A stretch of 24,250 bases of DNA from URNF01 sp045594105. Its GTDB lineage: Bacteria; Bacillota; Clostridia; Oscillospirales; Acutalibacteraceae. Location: NCBI GenBank assembly GCA_045594105.1, contig JAZNXY010000140.1, positions 1-24,250 on the forward strand. Reading direction: 5' to 3'. The notes below the pieces were generated by a model. It was given only the letters and a program-made list of their open reading frames with translations. It was not told the origin of the DNA and did no database searches. Each line of letters opens with the position of its first letter. Position 1 is the first letter of the stretch. This document shows, piece by piece, positions 14,300-22,046 of the stretch. A program made the position numbers and the translations under genes.

Positions 14300-14566
14300 A
14301 AAAAAGCACCCGCTGTACGGGGGTAAAAAAGAGAGAAGCTACACAAAGCTCGTGTAGCTTCTCTTGTCTTTTGCAGATGCTTTTCGTGCCCCCTTGTCAG
14401 GGGAGGTGGATTTTCGCCGCAGGCGAAAAGACGGAAGGGTAGTAAAATAAAGTAATATTCCAACTACCCCTCAGTTTCGCTTCGCTCAACAGCTCCCCTC
14501 GCAAGGGGAGCCAAGAAGGGATTTGCGCATCCCTTACCGCAGCTCCCTTACAGCGAGTGCTTTTTT
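14300..14566. mobile_element. 267-bp palindromic element with 24-bp terminal inverted repeats (MITE-like) or a split terminator
   Basis: The left arm 14300-14323 (AAAAAAGCACCCGCTGTACG...) and the right arm 14543-14566 are inverted repeats matching at about 21 of 24 positions. Inside lie a perfect 13-bp hairpin (14332-14364) and two inverted copies of a roughly 50-bp repeat (14388-14443 and 14463-14512). These share CCCCTTG..AGGGGAG and GGGTAGT/ACTACCC, around a 19-bp centre. No gene is visible. The right arm overlaps the TAA of the HAD gene, so the arms could be the two halves of that gene's terminator. No clear target-site duplication was found. Confidence 0.6.
14326..14364 (-). terminator. 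Terminator-like hairpin inside the palindromic element
   Basis: AGAGAAGCTACAC (14332-14344) pairs perfectly with 14352-14364 around a 7-nt loop. On the minus strand it is followed by a U run (A run 14326-14330 on the plus strand). It would stop leftward transcription coming from the HAD gene. Confidence 0.65.
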
Positions 14567-15344
14567 ATTTATCTGTGACAATGTTGCCCACACCGTCCAA
14601 AATGTATTTCGGGCGATACGGGTAGTTGCCGACATCCTCACGGGACGTGCAACCCGTCAGCACCAAAACCGTGTCAAGACCCGTTTCGATGCCCGCAATG
14701 ATATCGGTGTCCATACGGTCACCCACCATTACTGCTTCCGCAGAGTGTACGCCAAGCAGCTTCAGGCCGGTACGCATCATCAACGGATTGGGCTTGCCCA
14801 CAAAGTAGGCGGATTTGCCTGTCGCCAATTCAATCGGCGAAATCCACGCACGGCACGCAGGAATAATGCCCTGCTCGGAAGGGCCGGTCATATCGGTGTT
14901 GGTGCCAATCAGCTTCGCACCCTTTTGTACGAGCTTTACCGCATGTACCACATTTTCATAATTGTAGTTTGCGGTTTCACCCACAATAACATAGTCGGGG
15001 TTGACATCGTTCATGGTAATACCCGCTTCATACAGCGCATTCACAAGACCCGGTGCACCGATAACGTATGCACTGCAGCCGGGTGCCTGACTGCTGATGA
15101 ACTTCGCAGTGGCAAGGGCGCTGGTGTAGAAATGCTTTTCGTTCACATCAAGACCCATTCTTGCCAATTTCTGCTGTAATTCCCTGGGGGAACGCTCGCT
15201 GGAATTGGTCAGGAACAAAAACTCCTTGTCATTGGCATACAACCATTCCACAAACTCCTTCACCCCGGGTAACAAACGGTTGCCGTGGTAGATAACGCCG
15301 TCCATATCACATATAAAGCCACGTTTGGCACGTAAATGTTCCAT
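14565..15344 (-). CDS. HAD-IIA family sugar-phosphate phosphatase (NagD-like)
   Basis: 259 residues. It belongs to the HAD superfamily with a class IIA cap, typically hydrolysing small phosphorylated sugars or metabolites in the cytosol. Motif I is CDMDGVIYHG (nucleophile and acid Asp), motif II LTNSS, the conserved Lys lies in FVGKPNP, and motif III is VGDRMDTDI. The start at ATG 15344 (MEHLRAKRGF) has AAGGAG about 8 nt upstream. The frame stays open for 38 codons further upstream, but that part overlaps the promoter and resembles nothing. Downstream the stop codon runs straight into the palindromic element. The substrate is not predictable. Confidence 0.93.
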   Translation of the reverse strand: MEHLRAKRGFICDMDGVIYHGNRLLPGVKEFVEWLYANDKEFLFLTNSSERSPRELQQKLARMGLDVNEKHFYTSALATAKFISSQAPGCSAYVIGAPGLVNALYEAGITMNDVNPDYVIVGETANYNYENVVHAVKLVQKGAKLIGTNTDMTGPSEQGIIPACRAWISPIELATGKSAYFVGKPNPLMMRTGLKLLGVHSAEAVMVGDRMDTDIIAGIETGLDTVLVLTGCTSREDVGNYPYRPKYILDGVGNIVTDK

Positions 15345-15374
15345 AATATATCTCCTTGCTGTTTTATCAGTGAT

Positions 15375-15403
15375 AGTATACTGCGTTTTCATAGCTTCTG
15401 CAA
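15375..15403 (-). promoter_or_regulatory. Possible promoter of the HAD phosphatase gene
   Basis: Minus-strand TTGCAG (15403-15398), 17-bp spacer, TATACT (15380-15375). The -35 is weak and the -10 is good. Confidence 0.45.
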
Positions 15404-15477
15404 GTGCTTTATGAAAAAACGTACCGTAAAGCACTTTTTTGAAGCGCAGGAGCATCAACCTCGCCGCCCGCTTTATG

Positions 15478-15510
15478 CAAAAAACGGTGTGGCAAAAACC
15501 ACACCGTTTT
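15478..15510 (-). terminator. Terminator of the G5/3D-domain gene
   Basis: AAAACGGTGTGG (15481-15492) pairs with CCACACCGTTTT (15499-15510) around a 6-nt loop, with a U run on the minus strand. It lies 15 bp past the stop. Confidence 0.9.
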
Positions 15511-15525
15511 ACTTTACTTGTTCAA

Positions 15526-16575
15526 TTATCCAATCACGTAGACATTCATTTTGCGTCTGCCGAAGCGGGAGCATTCGCCGTAGGTATCGTAGTACAGGTC
15601 AACCAGCACCTTACCGCTGCGTACAGCACCGCCGGTATCGCCTGCGATGGCATAGCCATACACGATTTTACCGTCCTCGGACACGATCCACAATTTCGTG
15701 CCGTAAGGGATAACACGGGGGTCTACCGCCACAACACCGACCTGTGCACGTCTGCCGGTTGCGGTCCAGGCACCCGAGTCACCACGGTCGGTGGTATACG
15801 CCGTAGCAGTGCCGCTCAGCTTTTTCTTATAGTTGATCGGCTGACCCGCACCGTCCAAAGCAATGTCAAACGGCGCTTCGGAAACCACGTTGCCAACCTT
15901 AGTGCCTTTGAGCACCACTTTATTGACCGGCTGCTTGGTGATCTCGGTTTTCACCGTTTCGGTAGAAACCACCTTGCCGTTTTCGAGGTACTGACGATAC
16001 GTGACCGTCTTGACACCTGCCACGCCCGCACGCTCCACCTTAGAAGCGCCCTGACGCAGTGCAGAGGTGTATTTTACCTCGGTCTTATACGAGATAGAGA
16101 AGGTTTTTTCATAATCCTTATAGGAAACACGGACAACCTCTACCGCCAATTCGTCAGAAACGAAACGATTCGCGGCAACATTCAGCTTATCCGCTTCACC
16201 CAACGCAACACCTGCCGCCTGCAATGCATCGGCAACGGTTTTGCCCGCCGGCATACACACGGTAGCGGTTTTTTCGTCGGCGGTCACGTGCACACTGTAC
16301 AGTGCCGTATCAATGTCAACGAATTCGGTTACGGGAACAGTGGCACTTGCCAACGCCTTCAGGTTGTTTTCCACAAACTGAACAGGATGCATGGCAACGG
16401 TGGCGGCCGGCGCCACGGGTGCGGGCACGGATACTTCTTCTTCTGCAACAGCAGGCAAAGACAGCACACTTGCAAATAAAACGGTTACAACCAGAGTCAG
16501 TGCCGAAATCCGCTTGCCGCAATAGCGGGACGCAAACGCCCCGTAAGCTATGAGCTTTTTCAGAACACACTTCAT
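15526..16575 (-). CDS. YabE-like exported cell-wall protein with DUF348, G5 and 3D domains
   Basis: 349 residues. An N-terminal signal or anchor helix (about 22-44, ending PAVAEE) precedes a DUF348 domain (about 93-135), a G5 domain (about 146-224, with YKDYEKTFSISYKTE) and a C-terminal 3D domain (about 253-348). The 3D domain shows its three aspartates in VDPRVIPYG (Asp285), AGDTGGAV (Asp313) and VDLYYDTY (Asp326). 3D domains share the double-psi barrel of MltA-type lytic transglycosylases, and YabE/Rpf-like proteins are thought to cut peptidoglycan during growth or resuscitation. ATG 16575 follows AAAGGAAAA. A strong promoter and a leader of about 145 nt lie upstream. Activity is inferred from domain architecture. 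Confidence 0.93.
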   Translation of the reverse strand: MKCVLKKLIAYGAFASRYCGKRISALTLVVTVLFASVLSLPAVAEEEVSVPAPVAPAATVAMHPVQFVENNLKALASATVPVTEFVDIDTALYSVHVTADEKTATVCMPAGKTVADALQAAGVALGEADKLNVAANRFVSDELAVEVVRVSYKDYEKTFSISYKTEVKYTSALRQGASKVERAGVAGVKTVTYRQYLENGKVVSTETVKTEITKQPVNKVVLKGTKVGNVVSEAPFDIALDGAGQPINYKKKLSGTATAYTTDRGDSGAWTATGRRAQVGVVAVDPRVIPYGTKLWIVSEDGKIVYGYAIAGDTGGAVRSGKVLVDLYYDTYGECSRFGRRKMNVYVIG

Positions 16576-16726
16576 AAACGGTTTTCCTTTCTGTCACCCT
16601 TTGTTTTCTCGCTCTTCTTTTTATTGTGGAGAAAATTTACAAAAAATATACAATTCTTCTTTCGGCGGTGTGTGACCGCCTCTTGTTGGGGTGACATAAC
16701 AAAACGCCTTTTTTGGCGCCTTGTGT

Positions 16727-16755
16727 ATTATACGCACCAAAACCCCACTTGTCAA
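16727..16755 (-). promoter_or_regulatory. Consensus promoter of the G5/3D-domain gene, with long leader
   Basis: Minus-strand TTGACA (16755-16750), 17-bp spacer, TATAAT (16732-16727). The leader of about 145 nt (16720-16576) contains a CGCC/GGCG hairpin with an A6 loop followed by TTTT just after the start, then GGCGGT/ACCGCC. I could not match it to the c-di-AMP (ydaO) riboswitch often found before such genes. Confidence 0.85.
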
Positions 16756-17203
16756 ACAAAAACAAGCACCACTTTTTGTGTAGTTTGCACAATAAAACTG
16801 CCTTTTGGTGCCCTTTGTCCCCAAAAAATGGTTTTGCTTTCTTAAAAAAGCCGATTTTTCCAACTTGACAGGTAAAACGACCCGAAAACCACGAAAACGG
16901 CTCTCAAAAGCCCGTTTTTTTCGACAATATCGCCCTTTTCTTCTAAAAATCACCAATTTTTTCCAATAATGGAAAGAAAAACTTTCTCGTCGAAAAAAGG
17001 CGGAAACTTTGTGCAACCAGCCGAAACAGACCAATCACGCCCCCTCAAACCATATCGTTAAACAATAAAAAGCCGCTTTATCACGGTAAACAGACGCCGA
17101 ATACAGACAACAAAAACGAATAAACTTTCATTTCGGGTAATAAAAATACAAAACTTCTGAAAATTACCAATTTATTTTTTTGCGTTTTGCAGATATTTTT
17201 TGC
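16756..17203. other. Gene-free AT-rich stretch with an orphan terminator-like hairpin
   Basis: No coding frame with a ribosome binding site or recognisable product on either strand. AAAACGG (16894-16900) / CCGTTTT (16912-16918) followed by T to 16921 resembles a plus-strand terminator, but no plus-strand gene precedes it. A TTGACA (16865-16870) has no partner -10 at 16-18 bp. A small RNA cannot be excluded and is not supported. Confidence 0.5.
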
Positions 17204-17246
17204 AAAAAAAATACCCGCACAGGGCCATTTCCTCTGTACGGGTATT
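17204..17246 (-). terminator. Terminator of the DEAD-box helicase gene
   Basis: AATACCCGCACAG (17210-17222) pairs with CTGTACGGGTATT (17234-17246), one mismatch, followed by a run of eight U on the minus strand. It lies 4 bp past the stop. Confidence 0.9.
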
Positions 17247-17250
17247 GTCA

Positions 17251-18429
17251 TTATTGTTCTTTTTCGGTCAGCAGCGTGCCGTCGGGAAGCAGAAAATCGC
17301 CGTTTTCAGCCACCGAAAGCGGCAGAATATCCGAGTGGGTGTACTTGCGTATATCACGCATACGGAAGGTATCCGCTTCTCCCGCAAAGGTATATGCCGC
17401 ACCACGGCGGCGGGCACGTCCCGTTCGTCCGATGCGATGCAGGTAATACTCATTTTCATCGGGCACGTCGTAGTTAAACACCGCTTCTACATCGTCCACG
17501 TCAATACCGCGTGCCGCCACGTCGGTGGCAACCAAAATCTCAAACTTGCCGTCACGGAACCCACGCATCACGGCATTTCTCTGTCCCTGATTCAAGTCAC
17601 CGTGCAAGCTGTCCGCAGAGCGCCCCGCCTTTTTCAGCTGTTTGCCGAGAGAAATAGCGGTGATTCTGCGGTTGGCAAACACCATCACACGATGATAGTC
17701 CATAGCATCAATCAATCTGAGCATGGTTTCAAAGCGGTTACCGCCCTGCACGTCCAACGCATACTGATCAATCTTCGGGCGGTTATCACCTGCGGATTCC
17801 ACCGTGATTTCCTCCGCATTATGCTGATATTCCCACGCAACATCCATCACCTCACGGGAAATGGTAGCGGAAAACATCACCACCTGCGTGTCGGCAGGGG
17901 TGGCATTGAGAATACGGCGCACATCCTTGATAAAGCCCATTTTGAGCATTTCATCCGCTTCGTCCAGCACCGCCGTGTACACATCACCCAGCCAGATATT
18001 GCCACGTTCCATATGGTCAAGCAGGCGACCGGGGGTAGCGACCACAATATGCGGATTCTTTTTCAGTGCCGTAATCTGCTTTTGCATCGGCTGTCCGCCG
18101 TACACCGCCACAATTCGCACGTCGGGGCGAAACGCAATCAGCTGTCTTAAATCGTCCGCAATCTGCAGACACAGCTCTCTTGTCGGGCAGATAATCACCG
18201 CCTGCACGTTTGTCAGCGAGGTGTCTAAGCATTCAATCAGCGGAATACCAAAAGCACAGGTTTTACCTGTGCCGGTCGGGGCTTTCGCAATCACGTCACG
18301 ACCTTCGGTCATTACCGGAATGGTTTTCTCTTGTATCGGCGTCGGGGCGGTAAACCCCATTTTCTGTAATGCTTTTTCGGTTTCGGGCTGTAATCCCAGC
18401 TTTTCAAAACCGTTCACTGTTTCACTCAA
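17251..18429 (-). CDS. DEAD-box ATP-dependent RNA helicase
   Basis: 392 residues, consisting of the two RecA-like domains with almost no C-terminal extension. Such helicases unwind RNA in ribosome assembly, decay or cold adaptation. Motifs in order: Q motif (F..LGL...PTPIQ), I APTGTGKT, Ia PTREL, Ib TPGR, II DEAD, III SAT, IV VMVFANRR, V ATDVAARGIDVDD, VI HRIGRTGR. The only start consistent with the conserved N-terminus is TTG 18429 (MSETVNGFEKLGL), preceded by GAGAGGA. No in-frame ATG lies nearby. It lacks the DbpA or CsdA C-terminal RNA-binding domains, so it is nearer to short CshA/RhlE-like proteins, without enough to name it. Confidence 0.96.
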   Translation of the reverse strand: MSETVNGFEKLGLQPETEKALQKMGFTAPTPIQEKTIPVMTEGRDVIAKAPTGTGKTCAFGIPLIECLDTSLTNVQAVIICPTRELCLQIADDLRQLIAFRPDVRIVAVYGGQPMQKQITALKKNPHIVVATPGRLLDHMERGNIWLGDVYTAVLDEADEMLKMGFIKDVRRILNATPADTQVVMFSATISREVMDVAWEYQHNAEEITVESAGDNRPKIDQYALDVQGGNRFETMLRLIDAMDYHRVMVFANRRITAISLGKQLKKAGRSADSLHGDLNQGQRNAVMRGFRDGKFEILVATDVAARGIDVDDVEAVFNYDVPDENEYYLHRIGRTGRARRRGAAYTFAGEADTFRMRDIRKYTHSDILPLSVAENGDFLLPDGTLLTEKEQ

Positions 18430-18462
18430 GGTTTTTTCCTCTCTTTTTCGTTGTTACACAAC

Positions 18463-18491
18463 ATCTTATCACATTCTTCGGCAATATACAA
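18463..18491 (-). promoter_or_regulatory. Possible promoter of the helicase gene
   Basis: Minus-strand TTGTAT (18491-18486), 17-bp spacer, TAAGAT (18468-18463). Confidence 0.5.
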
Positions 18492-18557
18492 CCGATAGCC
18501 GAAAAATCTTTTCTGCTATGATACCTTATTATAATATAACATTTTTTCGGTGGGGTC

Positions 18558-18585
18558 TTGTTTTTTCGGCAGAATATGGTAAGAT
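18558..18585 (+). promoter_or_regulatory. Possible promoter of metG
   Basis: TTGTTT (18558-18563), 16-bp spacer, TAAGAT (18580-18585). A long-range inverted repeat, ATACCTTA (18521-18528) / TAAGGTAT (18588-18595), brackets it. No T-box leader fits in the short space before the gene. Confidence 0.5.
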
Positions 18586-18620
18586 AGTAAGGTATAGTTC
18601 CTAAGGAAAGGGTGGTTTTT

Positions 18621-20561
18621 ATGGAAAACCGCAAGTTTTATATCACAACGGCCATTGCGTACACCTCCCGCAAACCGCATATCGGCAACACCTACGACAT
18701 CGTTCTCGCCGATATGATTGCACGGTACAAAAGAATGCAGGGCTTTGACGTGCTGTTCCAGACGGGCTCTGACGAGCACGGTCAGAAAATAGAAGAATAT
18801 GCCAATGCGGCAGGCATCTCTCCCAAGGCATACGTAGACGGTATCTCCGCAGAGATTAAAGCGGTATGGGATTGCATGGACGTCACCTACGACAAGTTCA
18901 TCCGCACCACCGACCATTATCACGAAGCGGCAGTACAGAAAATCTTTAAGAAGCTGTACGAGCAGGGGGATATTTACAAGGGTGCCTACGAGGGCAAATA
19001 CTGTGTGCCCTGCGAATCCTTCTTCACTCCTTCGCAGCTCACAGACGGCAAATGCCCCGACTGCGGCAGAGAGGTCATCGATGCCAAGGAGGAAGCGTAC
19101 TTCTTAAAGCTCGGTAAGTATCAGGACCGCTTGCTCAAATACTACGAGGAAAACCCCGATTTCATTGCGCCGTTATCCCGCCGCAACGAAATGATCAACA
19201 ACTTCTTAAAACCCGGCCTTTCCGACCTTTGCGTGTCTCGCTCGTCCTTCAAATGGGGCGTGCCGGTGCCGTTTGACCCCGATCACGTGACCTATGTGTG
19301 GATCGACGCACTATCCAACTACATCACCGGTTGCGGCTATGATCCCGACGGCTCTTCTGACAAGTATAAGAAATACTGGCCTGCCGACCTGCATGTTATC
19401 GGCAAGGACATCGTACGCTTCCACACCATTTACTGGCCCATCATCTTAATGGCTCTGGGCGAGCCGCTGCCCAAAAAGGTGCTCGGTCATCCGTGGCTGC
19501 TGTCCGGTGACGATAAAATGAGTAAATCCAAGGGCAACGTGCTGTATGCCGATGACCTTGTCCGTCATTTCGGTGTAGATGCGGTGCGTTACTACCTCCT
19601 TTCCGAAATCCCCTTCGGTCAGGACGGCACCATTACCTACGAAAATCTTATCAACAAATATAACGCTGACCTTGCCAACACCTTAGGCAACCTTGTCAAC
19701 CGTACCATCGCCATGGCAGGCAAATATTTTGGCGGCAAGGTAACAAAGCCCACCGCTGTTGACGGGCCCGATGCCGACCTGTTCGCTTTTGTGGAGGAAA
19801 CTCTCAAAAAATATGCGGAACAGATGGACACCTACCACAACGCAGAAGCCGCCGCCACCCTTATGGGTCTTGCAGGCCGCTTAAACAAGTACATTGACGA
19901 AACGGCACCGTGGGCGCTTGCCAAAAACGAAGAGGATACGGATCGCTTAAACGCCGTGCTGTACAACCTGCTCGAATGTATCCGTGTACTCGGCATTTTG
20001 CTGATTCCCTTTATGCCGTCTACCGGCAAAGCCATTCTCACCCAGTTGTGCGTAGACGATGCTTTGACCACGCTGGATACCGCTGTTTACGGCAAGGCGG
20101 ACGGTTTTGCCGTCGGCGCACCCACGCCGCTGTTCGCACGCATTGACGTAGAAAAGAAGTTGGCGGAAATTGCCGCTGAACAAGAAGCAGCAGCGGAAGA
20201 AGAACCCGAAGGTGTAGCATTCCTGCCCGAAATCACCTTTGACGAGTTCACCAAAATTGACCTGCGTGTTGCAGAGGTCGTTGCGTGTGAGCCGATAAAA
20301 AAGGCGAAAAAGCTGTTAAAGCTCACCTTGAATGACGGCTCCAAAACACCGCGCACCGTCGCCTCGGGTATTGCCAAATGGTACAAGCCCGAAGAGCTGG
20401 TCGGTCGCCGTGTCATTGTAGTAGCCAACCTGAAACCCGCCACCCTGTGCGGTGTGGAAAGTGCCGGTATGATTTTAGCCGCCGACATTGAAAAGGACGG
20501 CGAAGCTGCAGCACAGGTCATCTTTATGGATGACGCCCCCATCGGCAGTCAGATCCGATAA
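18621..20561 (+). CDS. metG: Methionyl-tRNA synthetase
   Basis: 646-residue class I synthetase that charges Met onto tRNA-Met in the cytosol. The HIGH motif appears as HIGN (20-23), with KMSKS at 299-303. A zinc knuckle, CVPC (128-131) with CPDC (145-148), inserts in the catalytic domain. An anticodon-binding helical domain follows, and a C-terminal EMAP/Trbp-like tRNA-binding OB domain (about 543-646, TFDEFTKIDLRVAEVV) is joined by an Ala/Glu-rich linker. The length is typical of the dimeric long form. ATG 18621 has GGAAAGGGTGG just upstream. A GTG three codons earlier lies inside that ribosome binding site and is rejected. It converges on the proS operon. Confidence 0.98.
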   Translation: MENRKFYITTAIAYTSRKPHIGNTYDIVLADMIARYKRMQGFDVLFQTGSDEHGQKIEEYANAAGISPKAYVDGISAEIKAVWDCMDVTYDKFIRTTDHYHEAAVQKIFKKLYEQGDIYKGAYEGKYCVPCESFFTPSQLTDGKCPDCGREVIDAKEEAYFLKLGKYQDRLLKYYEENPDFIAPLSRRNEMINNFLKPGLSDLCVSRSSFKWGVPVPFDPDHVTYVWIDALSNYITGCGYDPDGSSDKYKKYWPADLHVIGKDIVRFHTIYWPIILMALGEPLPKKVLGHPWLLSGDDKMSKSKGNVLYADDLVRHFGVDAVRYYLLSEIPFGQDGTITYENLINKYNADLANTLGNLVNRTIAMAGKYFGGKVTKPTAVDGPDADLFAFVEETLKKYAEQMDTYHNAEAAATLMGLAGRLNKYIDETAPWALAKNEEDTDRLNAVLYNLLECIRVLGILLIPFMPSTGKAILTQLCVDDALTTLDTAVYGKADGFAVGAPTPLFARIDVEKKLAEIAAEQEAAAEEEPEGVAFLPEITFDEFTKIDLRVAEVVACEPIKKAKKLLKLTLNDGSKTPRTVASGIAKWYKPEELVGRRVIVVANLKPATLCGVESAGMILAADIEKDGEAAAQVIFMDDAPIGSQIR

Positions 20562-20566
20562 AACAA

Positions 20567-20597
20567 AAAAGCCACGGTGCGAAGCACCGTGGCTTTT
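20567..20597. terminator. Bidirectional terminator between metG and the convergent membrane-protein gene
   Basis: AAAAGCCACGGTGC (20567-20580) pairs with GCACCGTGGCTTTT (20584-20597) around GAA. A/T tracts on both sides allow use in either direction. Confidence 0.92.
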
Positions 20598-20600
20598 CTT

Positions 20601-21116
20601 TTACTCTTTTTCGGTTTGTACCGTTTCTTTGGAAAGGCGTTTTTCAAGCGGCAAGGTTATATATGCCGCCACACCTGTCCACAGCCATACGATAATGGAA
20701 AACAAACCCAAAATACCGATGGCTCGCTGTGCGGAAATAAACGCACAGCCGATAATGACAAGTGCCAGGATAACAAACTGTACAACAAACAGCCGCCACA
20801 CACGTGGTGTCATTACCAACGGCATTTGTGCTTTCTTCGGGAAGTTCAGCACAGCGGTCAGCAACAAAATAACCGTTGCCGCACCGTAAAGGTACATGCT
20901 GTCCACCTTGCCCTGCAGCCACATGGCAGGAATACACAAAAACGGAACAAGATGTTTTAAGTCCACCAGCCGTTCATCGTTGTCCCGACACCATTTGCGG
21001 TACTGCGTGGGACAGTATTCGTTTTGCTGCAGCATACAGGTGAAATACACCGCCTGCACCGCAAAGTTGAAGGCGGTCGCAACCAGGCATGCAATTTTCA
21101 GCAATACAACTAACAC
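20601..21116 (-). CDS. Small polytopic membrane protein resembling the membrane region of Mur-ligase fusion proteins
   Basis: 171 residues, about four to five membrane helices (near 5-26, 56-68, 75-90, 108-127, 133-157) and a charged Glu/Lys tail. The segment MLQQNEYCPTQYRKW after the first helix recalls the LQLnsY..kRylkW-type signature in the N-terminal membrane region of some Firmicute and actinobacterial MurF-like proteins, but no ligase domain follows before the stop and terminator. The start is GTG 21116 with GAGGTGA 6 nt upstream; no suitable ATG exists. It is last in the proS-RAYT-cyclophilin operon, 29 bp after the cyclophilin lipoprotein gene. Function unknown; the resemblance is from memory and moderately certain. 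Confidence 0.7.
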   Translation of the reverse strand: MLVVLLKIACLVATAFNFAVQAVYFTCMLQQNEYCPTQYRKWCRDNDERLVDLKHLVPFLCIPAMWLQGKVDSMYLYGAATVILLLTAVLNFPKKAQMPLVMTPRVWRLFVVQFVILALVIIGCAFISAQRAIGILGLFSIIVWLWTGVAAYITLPLEKRLSKETVQTEKE

Positions 21117-21145
21117 GTTCGGTCACCTCACATAAGGCGGTCTGT

Positions 21146-22042
21146 TTATTTTTCCTCGTCAGCTTGCGTGGTCACCATTTCGGTTTTGAAGGTGGTGATT
21201 TCAATGCTTTTAATGGTAACGGCTGTTGCCGGCTTATCTTTGTCGTCGGTTTCCACAGCGGCAATCGCATCTACCACATCCATACCCTTAAACACGTGTC
21301 CAAACACGGTATGCCCTCCGCTTTTACGCCACGCACCGTCCAACGAGATGTTGCCGCCGTTCTTCTCGTACACGTCCCACACCTCATCGGGAATCCAATC
21401 GTAAATGTAGGTTTCGGTATGCGACACCTTTTTGAGATCCTGCCAGCTGCCGTATACAGAGGTAAACTGGTCGCCGTAATATCCCACGTAGGAATCATAC
21501 ATCTTCTGATACATTACGTCGATGTTTTCCTCGGTGTAGGAATCACGCTTGCCGAAGCCCTCCGCACCGGTCTGATTGATAAAGAACTGACTGCCGTTGG
21601 TGTTCGGGCCGCCGTTTGCCATAGACAAAGCGCCACGAATGTTTAACAGCTTGCTGTCAAACTCATCCTCAAAGGTGCCTTCGACGTTATCGGTATAGAT
21701 ACTTTTACCGCCGGTGCCGTTGCCTTCGGGGTCACCGCCCTGGATCATAAAATCCTTGATAACACGGTGGAAGGTAAGGCCGTCATAGTATTTCTGCGAT
21801 GCCAGAGTGATAAAGTTTTCCACCGCCTTGGGTGCTGCTTCGGGGAACAAACGCAGATACACATCACCCATAGAGGTATGCATAATCGCAACGGTATCCC
21901 CCTCTTGGGGCAGCTGCATCTGGAAGCCCACCGCTTTGTCCGGATATACCGTGCCGACTCTGCTGCCGCCGCAAGCGGTGAGGCAAACACAAAGCAACAA
22001 AATTGCCGCACATACGGAAAGCGCTTTTACAAAACATTTCAT
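21146..22042 (-). CDS. Cyclophilin-type peptidyl-prolyl isomerase lipoprotein
   Basis: 298 residues. A type II signal peptide with lipobox LTAC places a lipid-anchored protein on the outer face of the membrane. The cyclophilin domain shows FHRVIKDFMIQGGDP (catalytic Arg), NGSQFFI and FGHVFKGMDVV. About 60 extra residues (around YGDQFTSVYGSWQDL) separate the substrate-groove blocks, an insertion its cytosolic neighbour lacks. It should catalyse proline isomerisation to help exported proteins fold. The start is ATG 22042. Its AAGGAG ribosome binding site lies within the last codons of the upstream cyclophilin gene, 4 bp away, implying coupled translation. A start 7 codons earlier would overlap that gene. 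Confidence 0.93.
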   Translation of the reverse strand: MKCFVKALSVCAAILLLCVCLTACGGSRVGTVYPDKAVGFQMQLPQEGDTVAIMHTSMGDVYLRLFPEAAPKAVENFITLASQKYYDGLTFHRVIKDFMIQGGDPEGNGTGGKSIYTDNVEGTFEDEFDSKLLNIRGALSMANGGPNTNGSQFFINQTGAEGFGKRDSYTEENIDVMYQKMYDSYVGYYGDQFTSVYGSWQDLKKVSHTETYIYDWIPDEVWDVYEKNGGNISLDGAWRKSGGHTVFGHVFKGMDVVDAIAAVETDDKDKPATAVTIKSIEITTFKTEMVTTQADEEK

Positions 22043-22046
22043 CTGC

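Noticed and set aside
16576..16720. c-di-AMP (ydaO) riboswitch in the leader of the G5/3D-domain gene.
   Set aside because: None of the conserved internal ydaO sequence blocks could be found, though the gene type made it worth looking for.
18430..18620. T-box leader for metG.
   Set aside because: There is too little room after the likely promoter, and no T-box sequence or specifier stem is visible.
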